Shown: piece by piece, positions 1 to 9,440 of the stretch | Position numbering within the stretch: position 1 is the stretch's first letter | How the letters are laid out: every line of letters begins with the position of its first letter | DNA from: Borreliella japonica | GTDB taxonomy: Bacteria; Spirochaetota; Spirochaetia; Borreliales; Borreliaceae | Length of the DNA: 64,000 bases | Reading direction: 5' to 3' | Assembly (NCBI RefSeq): GCF_900099615.1 | Contig: NZ_FMTE01000002.1 | Location: 182,730 to 246,729, forward strand | Notes under the pieces: generated by a model | Databases searched by the model: none | What the model was told of the DNA's origin: nothing | What the model saw: the letters and a program-made list of their open reading frames with translations, nothing else | Program-made: the position numbers and the translations under genes

Positions 1-1787
1 TCGGGTAACATTTCTTTAAAGATCACTCCTGCTTCAGTTGCTACCTTAGAATTATCTTCAACTAACTCTCCAATCTCAAGAGCCGAAATTTTACTAAGAT
101 CAGCTAACTTTCTAATCTCACTAGCTACAACGGCAAATCCCTTTCCTTCATCACCTGCTCTTGCAGCTTCAATAGCTGCATTCAAAGCAAGTAAATTAGT
201 CTTTCTAGCTATTTCTTCAATAACGCTAACTTTCTCTACAATATCTTGCATAGCAATAACAGATTCTTCAACAGCCTTGCCACCTATCTGAGAACTTTCA
301 TTTGTCTTTAAGGCTATCTGTTCTGTTTCATAAGAATTATTCGCGCTCATATTAACACCCGACGCTATTTGTTCAACATTAGCTGACATTTCTTCAAGAG
401 CAGATGCCTGCTGTAACGCACTAGAGCTTAAATTTTGACTTGAGCTGGCAACTTCTAAACTTGCCTTATTCACATAGCTAATATTTCTCAAAACACTCGC
501 AATTGCCAAAGAAATAGCCTTTTTCATTTTCACAACCTGAAGACTTAACATGCCAAGCTCATCAAAAAAATCCTCATCATCAAGAGCATAATCTTTATCT
601 AAATCTCCATTAACCATATCTTGAACTAAAACTCTAATTGTGTTTAAACGAAAACTAATAATCTTATCTATTCTCATCAAAAGAATAATACCTAATACAA
701 TAATGCCTAAGACAGAATATAAGACATACTTCAATTTTAGACTAGATATTACTCCGTAAATATCCTTATAAGGAAGTCTAGCAATAAGTACTCCGCTTTT
801 CTCTCCCAATTTACTACTTATGGGCAACAGTGCATAATAACACTCTTCCCCCATATCGGATAATAATATTCTATCAATAGTATAAACCGATACTTCAGTA
901 GGAGTATTTGATAAAACAGGTGGTTTAGAAAAAACATCTTTAAGAATATTTAAAAATTTAGAACTAACTCTACTAGTTTCATTGTATTCTTCAAAAGGAT
1001 TAACTGCTATATTATTAGGATCCACATAAATAAAATTGCCTCTTTTGTAAAAACCAAATCTAAATCTATCAAAACTATTTGCTAAAACATCATTAAGCAA
1101 ATATCCAGCCAAATATCCACAAACAAGCTTATCTTCTGGGGAGTATACAGGCACAATTATTGCAAAAGCCTTTTTTTCGCTTTGCCTAGACCTAATAGCA
1201 ACCTCTGCGGATATTCCTTCAGAAAGATTTGAATACCAGCCTACAAATTTTAAGTGGTTTTGCCTATAATCCTCAACCGCTTTTTTAAAATAATTAGTAT
1301 TAGCCTCAGAATGCCCAAAATCCATATTATTTTCATGCCTTGTGCTAACAATTATTCTCCCTTCAAAATCAAAAAACGCTAATTCTTCAAAAAAGGTATC
1401 ATTTTTAAGACTGGACATGAAATTGTATAAATATTGTCGATATTTTTTATTCACCTTTACAGAATCAATAACAAATTTTGAATTTTTTCTTAAATCTACC
1501 AATTCAGACTCAGAGAAATCTTTCCCTCTATTCTCAGACATTGCAAATTCTGATATAGTTTCAAGTGCCAAATTAGAAGCTGCGCCATTGATTATGACAT
1601 ACAAAGTATCCAAAAGAGATTGTGTAGAAAAAGCTGCTCTTCTTACTTGAGCCCTTGTAAGTTGCTTATAATAATCTTCTAAATAACCGCATAAAACAAA
1701 ATTAAAAATCATGGAAAAAAGCAAAAGTATAAAAATCAAAAACAATAATAAAAATCCAACAAACCTGTATTTAAGCTTCAACAGCAT
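1..1787 (-). CDS. Methyl-accepting chemotaxis protein (C-terminus beyond window)
   Basis: Transmembrane chemoreceptor that senses a ligand outside the inner membrane and controls the CheA kinase; position of BB0680 (mcp-4). Reading the minus strand from the ATG at 1787 (GAGGT ribosome site upstream) gives about 595 residues without a stop. An N-terminal membrane segment (about residues 9-30) is followed by a large periplasmic sensor region, a second membrane segment (about 355-375), a HAMP-like linker and the methyl-accepting signalling helices. The hallmark hairpin tip, [20 protein letters not shown], is encoded near 130-210. The last part of the C-terminal helix lies outside the window. Family assignment is certain; the ligand is unknown. 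It does not belong to the che operon at 9-14 kb but is likely to feed signal to it. Confidence 0.95.
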   Translation of the reverse strand, partial: MLLKLKYRFVGFLLLFLIFILLLFSMIFNFVLCGYLEDYYKQLTRAQVRRAAFSTQSLLDTLYVIINGAASNLALETISEFAMSENRGKDFSESELVDLRKNSKFVIDSVKVNKKYRQYLYNFMSSLKNDTFFEELAFFDFEGRIIVSTRHENNMDFGHSEANTNYFKKAVEDYRQNHLKFVGWYSNLSEGISAEVAIRSRQSEKKAFAIIVPVYSPEDKLVCGYLAGYLLNDVLANSFDRFRFGFYKRGNFIYVDPNNIAVNPFEEYNETSRVSSKFLNILKDVFSKPPVLSNTPTEVSVYTIDRILLSDMGEECYYALLPISSKLGEKSGVLIARLPYKDIYGVISSLKLKYVLYSVLGIIVLGIILLMRIDKIISFRLNTIRVLVQDMVNGDLDKDYALDDEDFFDELGMLSLQVVKMKKAISLAIASVLRNISYVNKASLEVASSSQNLSSSALQQASALEEMSANVEQIASGVNMSANNSYETEQIALKTNESSQIGGKAVEESVIAMQDIVEKVSVIEEIARKTNLLALNAAIEAARAGDEGKGFAVVASEIRKLADLSKISALEIGELVEDNSKVATEAGVIFKEMLP

Positions 1788-1886
1788 AATAAACTACCTC
1801 ACAAATCATCTACTTATTTAATTAAACAAACTCAAGACCAAAAGGGTATCAAAAAAAATTCTACAGCAAAAAATTAAAAACTCTTA

Positions 1887-1905
1887 GAAAATTAAAAGAA
1901 TTTTC
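1887..1905 (-). terminator. Weak stem-loop after the nucleoside importer operon
   Basis: Seven-base arms GAAAATT and AATTTTC flank a five-base loop. On the minus strand the stem is followed by a T-rich run (TTTTTAATTTTTT). It lies about 40 bases past the stop of the last permease gene and before the mcp start, so it could end the importer transcript. The stem is all A/T but for its end pair, so this is a weak call. Confidence 0.35.
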
Positions 1906-1942
1906 ACAATATGAAAAATAAATTATAAGCTGTTATTAATTG

Positions 1943-2869
1943 CTAATGCTTTTTATAGGGCACTCCTAAGAACTTAGGAGCATAATTTCTTTTTGAAAAA
2001 AAGATAAGACTTAAAATAATAATTAAATATGGGGCAATAACCAATATTTTAAGAGGCATTATTGAAGATAAAAAAGACGATTGAGCCAAGATAATTGCCA
2101 AAGTTTTCACAAATGAAAACAAAAAACTGCCCATTAAAACCCCCAAAGGTGTCCATTTTCCAAAAATTAACATTACAATAGCAATAAAACCTTGTCCACC
2201 TGTAATCCCTTGCACATAGCTTGATGCAATCACTGTTGTAAGAACAGCACCCGAAACCCCCGCTAAAAACCCACTCAAAAGAACACAAAAAAATCTAATT
2301 TTATTAACACTAACTCCAACAGACTCTAATACCTCTGGATTTTCACCGCTAGCATTAATTCTAAGCCCAATTTTAGTGTATTTGAAAATAATATGAAATA
2401 AAACCACACCTAACATTGCAATGCATACAGAGTATCTTTTACCAAAAATTTGAAATATAAGAGACGTTTTGCTTAAAATTCCATCAAAAAGTATCGGCAA
2501 CTTTATATCTATAGGCGGAGTTGAAATAGAAGAAAAAATTAAAGTACTTATAAAAACAGCAATAGCGGGTCCTAAAAAATTAAGTGCCATTCCGGTTATA
2601 ACTTGATCTGATTTTAAAAAAATTGTAAAAACAGCATGCAAAATAGCAAGCGCAAGCCCCGCTAATCCGCCAGTAAAAATTGAAAACAATGGGTCATTTG
2701 TAAAATATGCAACTGTGGCTCCTGAAAAAGCTCCTATTGTCATTATTCCTTCAAGTCCAATATTAATAATTCCACTTTTTTCACTTATAAGACCCCCAAG
2801 ACCAGCTAAAATTAATGTTTGAGAATTTATTAAAGTTTCACTAATCAAGAATATTACTGTATTTGACAC
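1943..2869 (-). CDS. ABC transporter permease, nucleoside type (second subunit)
   Basis: Inner-membrane permease of the BPD_transp_2 type (RbsC/YufQ-like), which with the next two genes forms an importer; in Borrelia this cluster (BB0677-BB0679) is thought to take up purine nucleosides delivered by Bmp lipoproteins encoded elsewhere. The roughly 308 residues contain about eight to nine hydrophobic segments and the glycine-rich stretch SEKSGIINIGLEGIM near the N-terminus, typical of this permease family. The open frame begins at a GTG at 2878 that touches its AGG ribosome site; the GTG at 2869 has better spacing and is preferred. The start overlaps the end of the preceding permease by about 30 bases, implying translational coupling. 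Confidence 0.9.
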   Translation of the reverse strand: MSNTVIFLISETLINSQTLILAGLGGLISEKSGIINIGLEGIMTIGAFSGATVAYFTNDPLFSIFTGGLAGLALAILHAVFTIFLKSDQVITGMALNFLGPAIAVFISTLIFSSISTPPIDIKLPILFDGILSKTSLIFQIFGKRYSVCIAMLGVVLFHIIFKYTKIGLRINASGENPEVLESVGVSVNKIRFFCVLLSGFLAGVSGAVLTTVIASSYVQGITGGQGFIAIVMLIFGKWTPLGVLMGSFLFSFVKTLAIILAQSSFLSSIMPLKILVIAPYLIIILSLIFFSKRNYAPKFLGVPYKKH

Positions 2870-3992
2870 TCTTAACACCTTTTAAAAAAATTTTATTTAA
2901 AAAATAACTAGCAGAAATTACAAGAACTATTATTCCCATCATTAAAGATACAATTGAAGATGGAAGTCCCATTAAACTTTGAACCCTGCTGCTTCCATAA
3001 AGCAATATAGAAAAAAGAATACTAGAAAATATTATGCCAATCGGCGAATTGTTTCCCATCAAAGAAACAGCTATCCCATTAAAACCAATTCCTTCCATAT
3101 AAGAAAGCTTAAATATAGCTTTATTAACACCCATAACTTGAATAGCACCAGCAAGACCTGCAACAGCTGCTGAGAGAAAAATTGAAAAGATTAGCACAGC
3201 TTTTACATTAATACCCATACATCTTGAAGCTTCAATATTACTTCCTATGGCATTTATTTTAAATCCAATAATAGTTTTATTAAGCAAAAACCATATTAAA
3301 ATGGCAAAAATTATACCCAAAATTATTCCAAAATGAAAAGGTGCTTTTAAAAGCTCATTGACAAAAGGATGAGAAGACCTATAAGCAAGACCTTCTGGTG
3401 AAAGTTTCCAAGAACCTAAAAAATCAATAAATGCACTTTCTTTAATGGACTTTGAAAAATCACTATTATCTCTTTTAATAAAACTAAAATCCAAAATTAT
3501 ATTATTCAAATGAAATAATATCCAATTAAACATTATTCCTGAAATCACTTCGCTAATATTGAATTTAGTTTTTAAATATCCAATTAAAATTCCTAAACTA
3601 CCTGAAGCTAAAAAAGTAATAACAAAAATAGTAATTACATGTAAAATTGGAGGCAAATCAAGCAAAACCGATGCTATTAAAGCAACAATAGATCCTAATA
3701 TAAACTGACCTTCAGCCCCAATATTAAAAAGGCCTGTTTTTAAAGAAATACCAATAGAAAGGCCTGTAAAAATCAAAGGGGCTGCATAACTTGATATATA
3801 ACCTAAATGTTTGGGAGACGAAAATATAATCTCTAGTATTATAAAATACATCCTAAAAGGAGAATAGCCAAACACCATCACTACTAAACCAACAATTAAA
3901 AATCCAACAAATAGAGCAAAAATACTAATAAATGCTGAAGAATTAAAAAATTTCAATATAAATTTACTGCATACTTCTTTACTAATTATCAT
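2841..3992 (-). CDS. ABC transporter permease, nucleoside type (first subunit)
   Basis: Membrane subunit partnering the permease downstream and the ATPase upstream (BB0678 position). The 383-residue protein has about nine hydrophobic segments; SLKTGLFNIGAEGQFILGS near residue 85 matches the conserved glycine-rich loop of BPD_transp_2 permeases. Its ATG directly follows the TAA of the ATPase gene (no spacer), and its 3' end overlaps the next gene, so the three genes form one tightly coupled operon. It has a longer N-terminal half than its partner, as in YufP/YufQ pairs. Substrate class is inferred from the family and from Borrelia biology; the sequence alone would also allow a simple sugar importer. 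Confidence 0.9.
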   Translation of the reverse strand: MIISKEVCSKFILKFFNSSAFISIFALFVGFLIVGLVVMVFGYSPFRMYFIILEIIFSSPKHLGYISSYAAPLIFTGLSIGISLKTGLFNIGAEGQFILGSIVALIASVLLDLPPILHVITIFVITFLASGSLGILIGYLKTKFNISEVISGIMFNWILFHLNNIILDFSFIKRDNSDFSKSIKESAFIDFLGSWKLSPEGLAYRSSHPFVNELLKAPFHFGIILGIIFAILIWFLLNKTIIGFKINAIGSNIEASRCMGINVKAVLIFSIFLSAAVAGLAGAIQVMGVNKAIFKLSYMEGIGFNGIAVSLMGNNSPIGIIFSSILFSILLYGSSRVQSLMGLPSSIVSLMMGIIVLVISASYFLNKIFLKGVKSVKYSNILD

Positions 3993-5603
3993 TTAGCTTA
4001 AACCTATCATCATTTTACCAATAACATCAATATCAAAATTGCCCTCTAAAATACCCACTATCTTTCCATCATGCATTACAGCTATCCTGTCACAAATATT
4101 AACAAGCTCATCAAGTTCAAGAGAAACTAACAAAACAGATCTACCCGCATCTCTTTGCTCTATTATTCTTTTATAAATATTCTCAATAGCTCCAACATCA
4201 AGACCTCTTGTAGGCTGAATAGCTAAAAGAATATCCGGCTCTAAACTAATCTCACGAGCAATAATAACTTTTTGCTGATTACCTCCAGATAAATGCTTTA
4301 CCTTATTAAAAATATCTCTTGGTCTAATATCAAAATAATTTACAAGTTGATTGCTCAATTTTTTTAAAATATTAAAATCAAACCCTACGAATTGTCTTTT
4401 AACTTTATTGAATTGTCTTTTAATAAAGTTGAAAAAATTAAATTTTAAATCAAGATTACTCTTTGAATGATTTTTTTTTAATCTCAAATAATCGGGATTA
4501 TCAAAGCTCTTAAGCCCAATATTCTGCATAACATTGAATTCTAAAATAAGACCATGCCTTTGCCTGTCTGAAGGAATATTGCCAATTTTTTTATCTATTA
4601 TTTGCTTAATCGTTAAACCTTTTAAAGATTCCAAGATCCCTGAAGAATTTTTTTTAAAAACATCGCCCTTAAATATGCTTTTCAAACCCAAAATTGCATC
4701 TACTAAATCCTCTTGACCACTTCCCTCAATACCTGATATCCCAAGAATTTCACCATTTCTCAGATTAAGATTAACATCTTTAACTTTTAAAACCCCCCTC
4801 CCATCTTTAACACTTAAATTCTTTATTTCAAGAACATTAAAATGATTTTCAAATTGAATTTTAGATGAACGAAGTGTAATCTCTTTGCCTATCATTAATT
4901 TTGTAAGATCTTTGTCATCAATCTCAGCAATATTAACAGTTTTCACAACTTTCCCAAGGCGCATAATTGTACATTGCTTTGCAATAGACCTAATTTCTTT
5001 TATTTTATGAGTAATAAGTATTACAGTATGACCCTCTTGAGTTAGTGCTTTTAAAATGTTCATAAAATCATCAACTTCACTTGGAGCAAGTACCGCAGTA
5101 GGTTCATCAAAAATAATAATATCTGCATTTCGATATAGAACTTTCAATATCTCTATTTTTTGTTCCATGCCAACGCTCAAGTCTTCAACCTTTTTTTCTA
5201 AATCTATCTTTAAACCATACTTTTCTGAAAGATAATTTATTTTTTTTCTAGCTTGTTTGTAATCAACAAAGCCAAATTTTGAATTTTCATAACCTAAAAT
5301 AATATTTTGAACAGCTGTAAACTGTGGGATTAACATAAAATGCTGAAAAACCATTCCAATTCCATTTCTAATAGCCTCGCTTGAATCCTTAAAGCTTACT
5401 TCTTGACCTTTTAAAATAATTCGACCACTATTTACTTGATGAATCCCATAAATAATCTTCATCAAAGTAGTTTTTCCAGCACCATTTTCTCCAAGAATGG
5501 CATGAACTTCGCCTGCCTTAAATTTAATAGAAACATCATCATTGGCAATAAAATTGCCGTACTTTTTTGTAATATTTTTTAACACCAATATATCTTTTTT
5601 CAT
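3993..5603 (-). CDS. ABC transporter ATPase with two nucleotide-binding domains (nucleoside/sugar type)
   Basis: Energises the importer formed with the two permeases downstream (BB0677 position). It is a duplicated ATPase of the RbsA/YufO kind: first Walker A GENGAGKT at residues 38-45, signature LSVGMEQ near 142 and Walker B IIIFDEPTAV near 160; the second half carries the degenerate P-loop GIEGSGQ near 290 and signature LSGGNQQK near 440, the usual pattern where the second site is altered. A lysine/phenylalanine-rich insert near residues 385-415 contains a seven-codon direct repeat (see findings). ATG at 5603 with AGGG upstream. First gene of the operon, preceded by a near-consensus promoter. 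Confidence 0.95.
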   Translation of the reverse strand: MKKDILVLKNITKKYGNFIANDDVSIKFKAGEVHAILGENGAGKTTLMKIIYGIHQVNSGRIILKGQEVSFKDSSEAIRNGIGMVFQHFMLIPQFTAVQNIILGYENSKFGFVDYKQARKKINYLSEKYGLKIDLEKKVEDLSVGMEQKIEILKVLYRNADIIIFDEPTAVLAPSEVDDFMNILKALTQEGHTVILITHKIKEIRSIAKQCTIMRLGKVVKTVNIAEIDDKDLTKLMIGKEITLRSSKIQFENHFNVLEIKNLSVKDGRGVLKVKDVNLNLRNGEILGISGIEGSGQEDLVDAILGLKSIFKGDVFKKNSSGILESLKGLTIKQIIDKKIGNIPSDRQRHGLILEFNVMQNIGLKSFDNPDYLRLKKNHSKSNLDLKFNFFNFIKRQFNKVKRQFVGFDFNILKKLSNQLVNYFDIRPRDIFNKVKHLSGGNQQKVIIAREISLEPDILLAIQPTRGLDVGAIENIYKRIIEQRDAGRSVLLVSLELDELVNICDRIAVMHDGKIVGILEGNFDIDVIGKMMIGLS

Positions 5604-5649
5604 TAAACTTTAACCCTAATAAATATCAAACACAAATTACTTACAATGC

Positions 5650-5663
5650 TCCATTTTAATGGA
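5650..5663. repeat. Inverted repeat at the predicted importer transcription start
   Basis: TCCATT-TT-AATGGA, arms of six bases, sits immediately downstream of the -10 box and covers the predicted start site. It is a candidate operator; no regulator is known to me for it. Confidence 0.4.
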
Positions 5664-5665
5664 AT

Positions 5666-5694
5666 ATTATAAAGCTTAAAATTTATATTTTCAA
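5666..5694 (-). promoter_or_regulatory. Sigma-70 promoter of the nucleoside importer operon
   Basis: On the minus strand a -35 TTGAAA (5694-5689) and a -10 TATAAT (5671-5666) are separated by exactly 17 bases. Transcription would start near 5659, giving a leader of about 56 bases before the ATPase ATG. Confidence 0.75.
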
Positions 5695-5846
5695 TAACAT
5701 CTTTTCACTTTGATAAACAAAATAAATTATTCATAAAAATTAATTACTAGTAAATAAAAATGCTTAAAATATAAAAACCTTAATAAAGAGAGCAAATTAA
5801 TGTTAAAATAAGAGAATGACTAAACTACTATAAAGAGAGTACTAAT

Positions 5847-6509
5847 ATGAAAATCAAAGCCTGCATTTTTGATATGGATGGAACCCTAGTAAATAGCATC
5901 ATGGATATTGCGTTTTCAATGAATTCTGCTCTTTTAAACTTGGGATATAACGAAATCGAACCAAATAAATTCAATGCTATTGTTGGCAGAGGATTTACAC
6001 AATTTATAATAGATACCCTAAAACTATTATCTCTTGAATACAATAATCTCAATTTACAAGATAAACTTTACAAAGAATTCGTAAAAGAATATAACAAAAA
6101 TCTTTCATCTCAAACACAACCATACGAAAACATAAAAACTCTTTTAGAGAATATGAATAAACTTAAAATTCCAATTGGAATTTTAAGCAATAAAAATCAT
6201 GAAGAATTAATAAATTTGGTAAAAAATATTTTTGGAAATATATTTTTTTTTGAAATCAGAGGTTATTCAAAAAAATTTCCGCCTAAGCCAAATCCTGAAA
6301 ATGCTCTTGATATGATACTAGAATTAAATGTCCAGAAAGAAGAAATTGCATATATTGGAGACAGCGATGTAGACATGCTAACCGCAATAAACGCTGGATT
6401 TATACCAATAGGAGTTTCCTGGGGATTTAGAAGTGTTCAAGAATTAAAACAAAATGGAGCAAAACATATAATCCACAAGCCGCTTGAACTATTGGACATA
6501 ATCAAATGA
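5847..6509 (+). CDS. gph: HAD-family phosphatase, phosphoglycolate phosphatase-like
   Basis: Soluble HAD hydrolase of about 220 residues (BB0676 position). Motif I FDMDGTLV lies at residues 8-15 (nucleophile and acid/base aspartates), motif II in GILSNKN near 117, motif III lysine in PPKPNPE near 150, and motif IV GDSDVDM near 170 binds magnesium. A small helical cap sits between motifs I and II as in Gph/PGMB enzymes. The exact substrate cannot be told; 2-phosphoglycolate or another small phosphoester is plausible. First of four genes with overlapping ends (its TGA overlaps the next ATG by four bases). AAAGAGAG precedes the ATG. Confidence 0.88.
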   Translation: MKIKACIFDMDGTLVNSIMDIAFSMNSALLNLGYNEIEPNKFNAIVGRGFTQFIIDTLKLLSLEYNNLNLQDKLYKEFVKEYNKNLSSQTQPYENIKTLLENMNKLKIPIGILSNKNHEELINLVKNIFGNIFFFEIRGYSKKFPPKPNPENALDMILELNVQKEEIAYIGDSDVDMLTAINAGFIPIGVSWGFRSVQELKQNGAKHIIHKPLELLDIIK

Positions 6510-7369
6510 ATGCAAAATCATATTTTCCTTATCTATATCATTACTTATTCAATCATGAAAGCATAAAAAGTTTATCTGCCATAGAAAAAGAAATTGAAAT
6601 GCTCAACTATTTAAAAGAAAACAAAAAAACTATTGCTACATTCATCAAAAATGATTTTGAATCAGAAATAAAAGATCTAATTCAATACATCAAAGATAAA
6701 ACAGATACAATGATTACTCCATTCGTTTTATCTGGTATTGAATCCATTGATTTTAACATTGTAAAGCCTCTTTTTACCAAAGAATTAACAAAAAATGACT
6801 TAAATTTGATATTTAACTTCGTTAAAGTCAACTCGTCTTTAAGAAAAGAATTCTTTTATAATTTTAATACTATAAGCAATGGATACATTACTTTTTACAT
6901 AAACAAACTATTTGAAGAAAAAAACTCTTACACGATATATTTAATACAAAAAGAAAATAAAGCCCTTTATTCATCAGAAATCATAAAAAATTACATAAAG
7001 ATATTACTTCTCTTAAAAGTATTGGTAATTAAATACTGCTTTGAAAAAGGAATAGAATTAACTATTAAAAATATTGAATCAACTGCAAAATCAATAAGCA
7101 ATGATACCGATTTTCTAGACGAAAAAACAGCCAAACTTATAATTGAAAGCTTTTTCAAATATGAGATTTTACAAAAAATGTCTCCAATTTCAACACTAAT
7201 TGCTATTTTTTCAGCCAGAGCAAGAATTCCAAAATACAAAAACAATCCGGTCAAAGGTTTTATTGGGTATGATGAAAGTTGGTTTTCAATAAAACAATCG
7301 GGCTCTAAAGAATACGATTCAAGAATAATCAAAGAATTATTAGAAATAGCTAAGGGAAATAAATGGTAA
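6506..7369 (+). CDS. Conserved Borrelia hypothetical protein
   Basis: Protein of 287 residues (BB0675 position) that I do not recognise. It is rich in Lys, Asn, Ile and Phe, with no signal peptide or clear membrane span, and seems mostly helical and cytoplasmic. A C-terminal portion has a run of conserved-looking small motifs (PKYKNNPVKGFIGYDESWF) before a helix. Starts within the stop of the phosphatase gene (ATGA overlap) and overlaps the next gene by seven bases, so it is translated as part of that operon. Confidence 0.8.
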   Translation: MNAKSYFPYLYHYLFNHESIKSLSAIEKEIEMLNYLKENKKTIATFIKNDFESEIKDLIQYIKDKTDTMITPFVLSGIESIDFNIVKPLFTKELTKNDLNLIFNFVKVNSSLRKEFFYNFNTISNGYITFYINKLFEEKNSYTIYLIQKENKALYSSEIIKNYIKILLLLKVLVIKYCFEKGIELTIKNIESTAKSISNDTDFLDEKTAKLIIESFFKYEILQKMSPISTLIAIFSARARIPKYKNNPVKGFIGYDESWFSIKQSGSKEYDSRIIKELLEIAKGNKW

Positions 7370-8409
7370 AAAAATTTTCGATTTTCTTGAAAGCAATAAT
7401 AATTTTTTCAATATTTGAACTTTTAATAGAAGAACTCTCAATAATTCTTTTTTTGCCATATAAAATACGATTTGCACTAATATTTCTTGGTTTTCTATTT
7501 GACACAATTTTTATTTTCATTTTTTTATACAAAATAACCAAGGCTCACCTTTCCCAAAGATTAGGAATCTACGTCAGAAACAATTTATTCTTCGATATAA
7601 TTCACTGTCTTATCCCTTTAGTATTTTACAGTTCATATCAACTTAAAAACATAATTGTCGCCCACGAAACCATATTAAATCCAATAATGCTATCACTCTT
7701 CAAGCTAAGATTTTTAAGACTTCTTAGATTTAACGATCTTATAATAGAAATCTATTACAATTCTAAAGAAAAAAATCTAATACTAATAGCATTTGCTAGA
7801 ACATTTTCAATGAGCTTATTAATACCATTTACATTTTTTATAATAATATCAAGCTCTAAAATTGTAAATTCAATACCAGAAAAACAAGAATTTAATATTA
7901 TTAAAAATATATCAATAATAAATGAAAAAGCTTATATTAAAGAAAAATATCCCTTCATTTTAATAATCAAGGAAAAAGAGGACATAATATATTCAAAATC
8001 AGACGAAATATTTGTTTACTACAGTCCTAGTGAATACAAAGTAATAGAAATAGAGAAGACAAAATTTTATATAGATAAATATTTGCAAAGAAAAAGCGAT
8101 TCTATTCTTGGAATTTTTCTATTTGCATTGTTTGCATCATTTACTATTTTTTTAATGAACTTTTATAAATTTTTTAAAGCAAGTTTTTTAAATCCTATTA
8201 TTTTAATGACAAAAATCTTACAAGACCCATTAGAATATCGAAAAATTCAAATTCCTTTTACTTTAAGCGAAGAAAAAGTATATGAACTTGCAAAATCATT
8301 TAACAATCTTTTGCTAAAAGAAAAACTAAATTCAAAAAGAAAAAGCAAAATACCTTTGGAAATTGAAAAAGTAAAAAAAATAATTAATAAAAATCAGGAA
8401 TTAAAATGA
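7363..8409 (+). CDS. Membrane protein with voltage-sensor-like N-terminus and HAMP-like C-terminus
   Basis: Uncharacterised 348-residue inner-membrane protein (BB0674 position). Hydrophobic segments lie near residues 7-28, 36-58, 72-92 and 147-170, then an extracytoplasmic stretch of about 80 residues, another span near 250-272, and a charged C-terminal tail resembling a HAMP linker. Between spans three and four, KLRFLRLLRF (about residues 108-117) has arginines and lysines spaced as in the S4 helix of voltage-sensor/ion-transport domains, and FFDIIHCLIPLVFY before it resembles their S3. There is no obvious pore selectivity motif. Could be a sensor or a channel-derived protein; function unknown. 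ATG lies inside the preceding gene. Confidence 0.75.
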   Translation: MVKKFSIFLKAIIIFSIFELLIEELSIILFLPYKIRFALIFLGFLFDTIFIFIFLYKITKAHLSQRLGIYVRNNLFFDIIHCLIPLVFYSSYQLKNIIVAHETILNPIMLSLFKLRFLRLLRFNDLIIEIYYNSKEKNLILIAFARTFSMSLLIPFTFFIIISSSKIVNSIPEKQEFNIIKNISIINEKAYIKEKYPFILIIKEKEDIIYSKSDEIFVYYSPSEYKVIEIEKTKFYIDKYLQRKSDSILGIFLFALFASFTIFLMNFYKFFKASFLNPIILMTKILQDPLEYRKIQIPFTLSEEKVYELAKSFNNLLLKEKLNSKRKSKIPLEIEKVKKIINKNQELK

Positions 8410-8921
8410 AAATTCAAATAGCTAAAATACTATTTATATTATTAAATTTTCCACTCAATGCTAGACTTTTGGACATCACAATTGAAAAAAGAGCAACCGA
8501 AGAAATAAAAAAATATTCATCTTACAATTTAATCTTAGGAAAAGAATACTATACCGATTTTCCAACAAGCGAAATAGAAAAAAATATTTACAAACTAACC
8601 GAACATTTTGTAAAAAGCATAATACTTAATAAAACTGACTATGGTTTATTAAATCCAAACTACAAAGAAGCAAATAAATATCTAATTCAAAGCGAGCTTA
8701 TTAATAACAAATTTTTAAAATATAAAATATTTAAAATTAAAAATATAAATGGAATTTTTAAAAGCTATTCGCTAATATACACAGAAAAAGGATTCTACAA
8801 ACTAGAACTTTACATAGAAAATAATACAGAACCTATAAAAATATTTAACCTGAACATAACTTATTTTTTAAACAATTCAGATGAAATAAGCAATGAAATG
8901 ATTTTTTCTCCAAAAGAATAA
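8406..8921 (+). CDS. Hypothetical exported protein
   Basis: Protein of 171 residues (BB0673 position), not recognised. A short hydrophobic N-terminus (residues 5-18) ending near NARLLD could be a signal peptide with a weak cleavage site. The rest is Lys/Asn/Ile-rich and appears mixed beta. Start overlaps the stop of the preceding membrane protein (ATGA), so the two are probably co-translated and may act together at the envelope. It ends 39 bases from the end of the convergent cheY. Confidence 0.72.
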   Translation: MKIQIAKILFILLNFPLNARLLDITIEKRATEEIKKYSSYNLILGKEYYTDFPTSEIEKNIYKLTEHFVKSIILNKTDYGLLNPNYKEANKYLIQSELINNKFLKYKIFKIKNINGIFKSYSLIYTEKGFYKLELYIENNTEPIKIFNLNITYFLNNSDEISNEMIFSPKE

Positions 8922-8960
8922 AAATATATAATTAAAGCTTGGGTTATCTTTATAAACAAT

Positions 8961-9401
8961 TTATTTAACAAATACAGACATTACTCTTTGAAGAACCTTT
9001 GCCCTATCTAAAGGTTTAACAATAAATGTTTTTGCTCCTTTTATTAAACAATCTTTAACTAACTGCTCTTTACCTAAAGCAGATATCATTATAACTCTAG
9101 CGTTTTTATCAAATTCCATAATATTAGAAAGACAAGTTATTCCATCCATCTTGGGCATGGTAATATCAAGAGTGACAATATCAATATTAGGATAATGATT
9201 TTTGTATTTTATCACGGCCTCCTCTCCATCAGCTGCCGTATCAATAATATTAAAACCCTCTGATGTAAAAATTTGTGTAAGCTGTTTTACAGTAAAAACA
9301 GAGTCGTCAACAATTAAAACATTAAAAGGAATGCCTGTATCATAATTTATTCCTCTAGGCTTAGATGAAGAATCTGCAGCAATTGTTGTCTTTTGGATCA
9401 T
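8961..9401 (-). CDS. cheY: CheY chemotaxis response regulator
   Basis: Single receiver domain of 146 residues that carries the phosphoryl signal from CheA to the flagellar motor (CheY3, BB0672 position). The acidic pocket VDDS is at residues 31-34, the phospho-acceptor Asp79 lies in VTLDITMP, the switch Ser/Thr in MISALG near 106, and the conserved Lys in FIVKPLD near 128. About 20 extra residues precede the domain. Last gene of the flaA-che cluster; GAGAGG precedes the ATG. In B. burgdorferi this CheY is the one required for chemotaxis (published work, from memory). Confidence 0.95.
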   Translation of the reverse strand: MIQKTTIAADSSSKPRGINYDTGIPFNVLIVDDSVFTVKQLTQIFTSEGFNIIDTAADGEEAVIKYKNHYPNIDIVTLDITMPKMDGITCLSNIMEFDKNARVIMISALGKEQLVKDCLIKGAKTFIVKPLDRAKVLQRVMSVFVK

Positions 9402-9440
9402 ATTAACCTCTCTTTTCTAATAAAAAGAATTTTTTTCATA

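Noticed and set aside
8922-8960. Terminator between the hypothetical exported protein and cheY
   Set aside because: Only a five-base stem (TAAAG/CTTTA) can be drawn; not enough to call.
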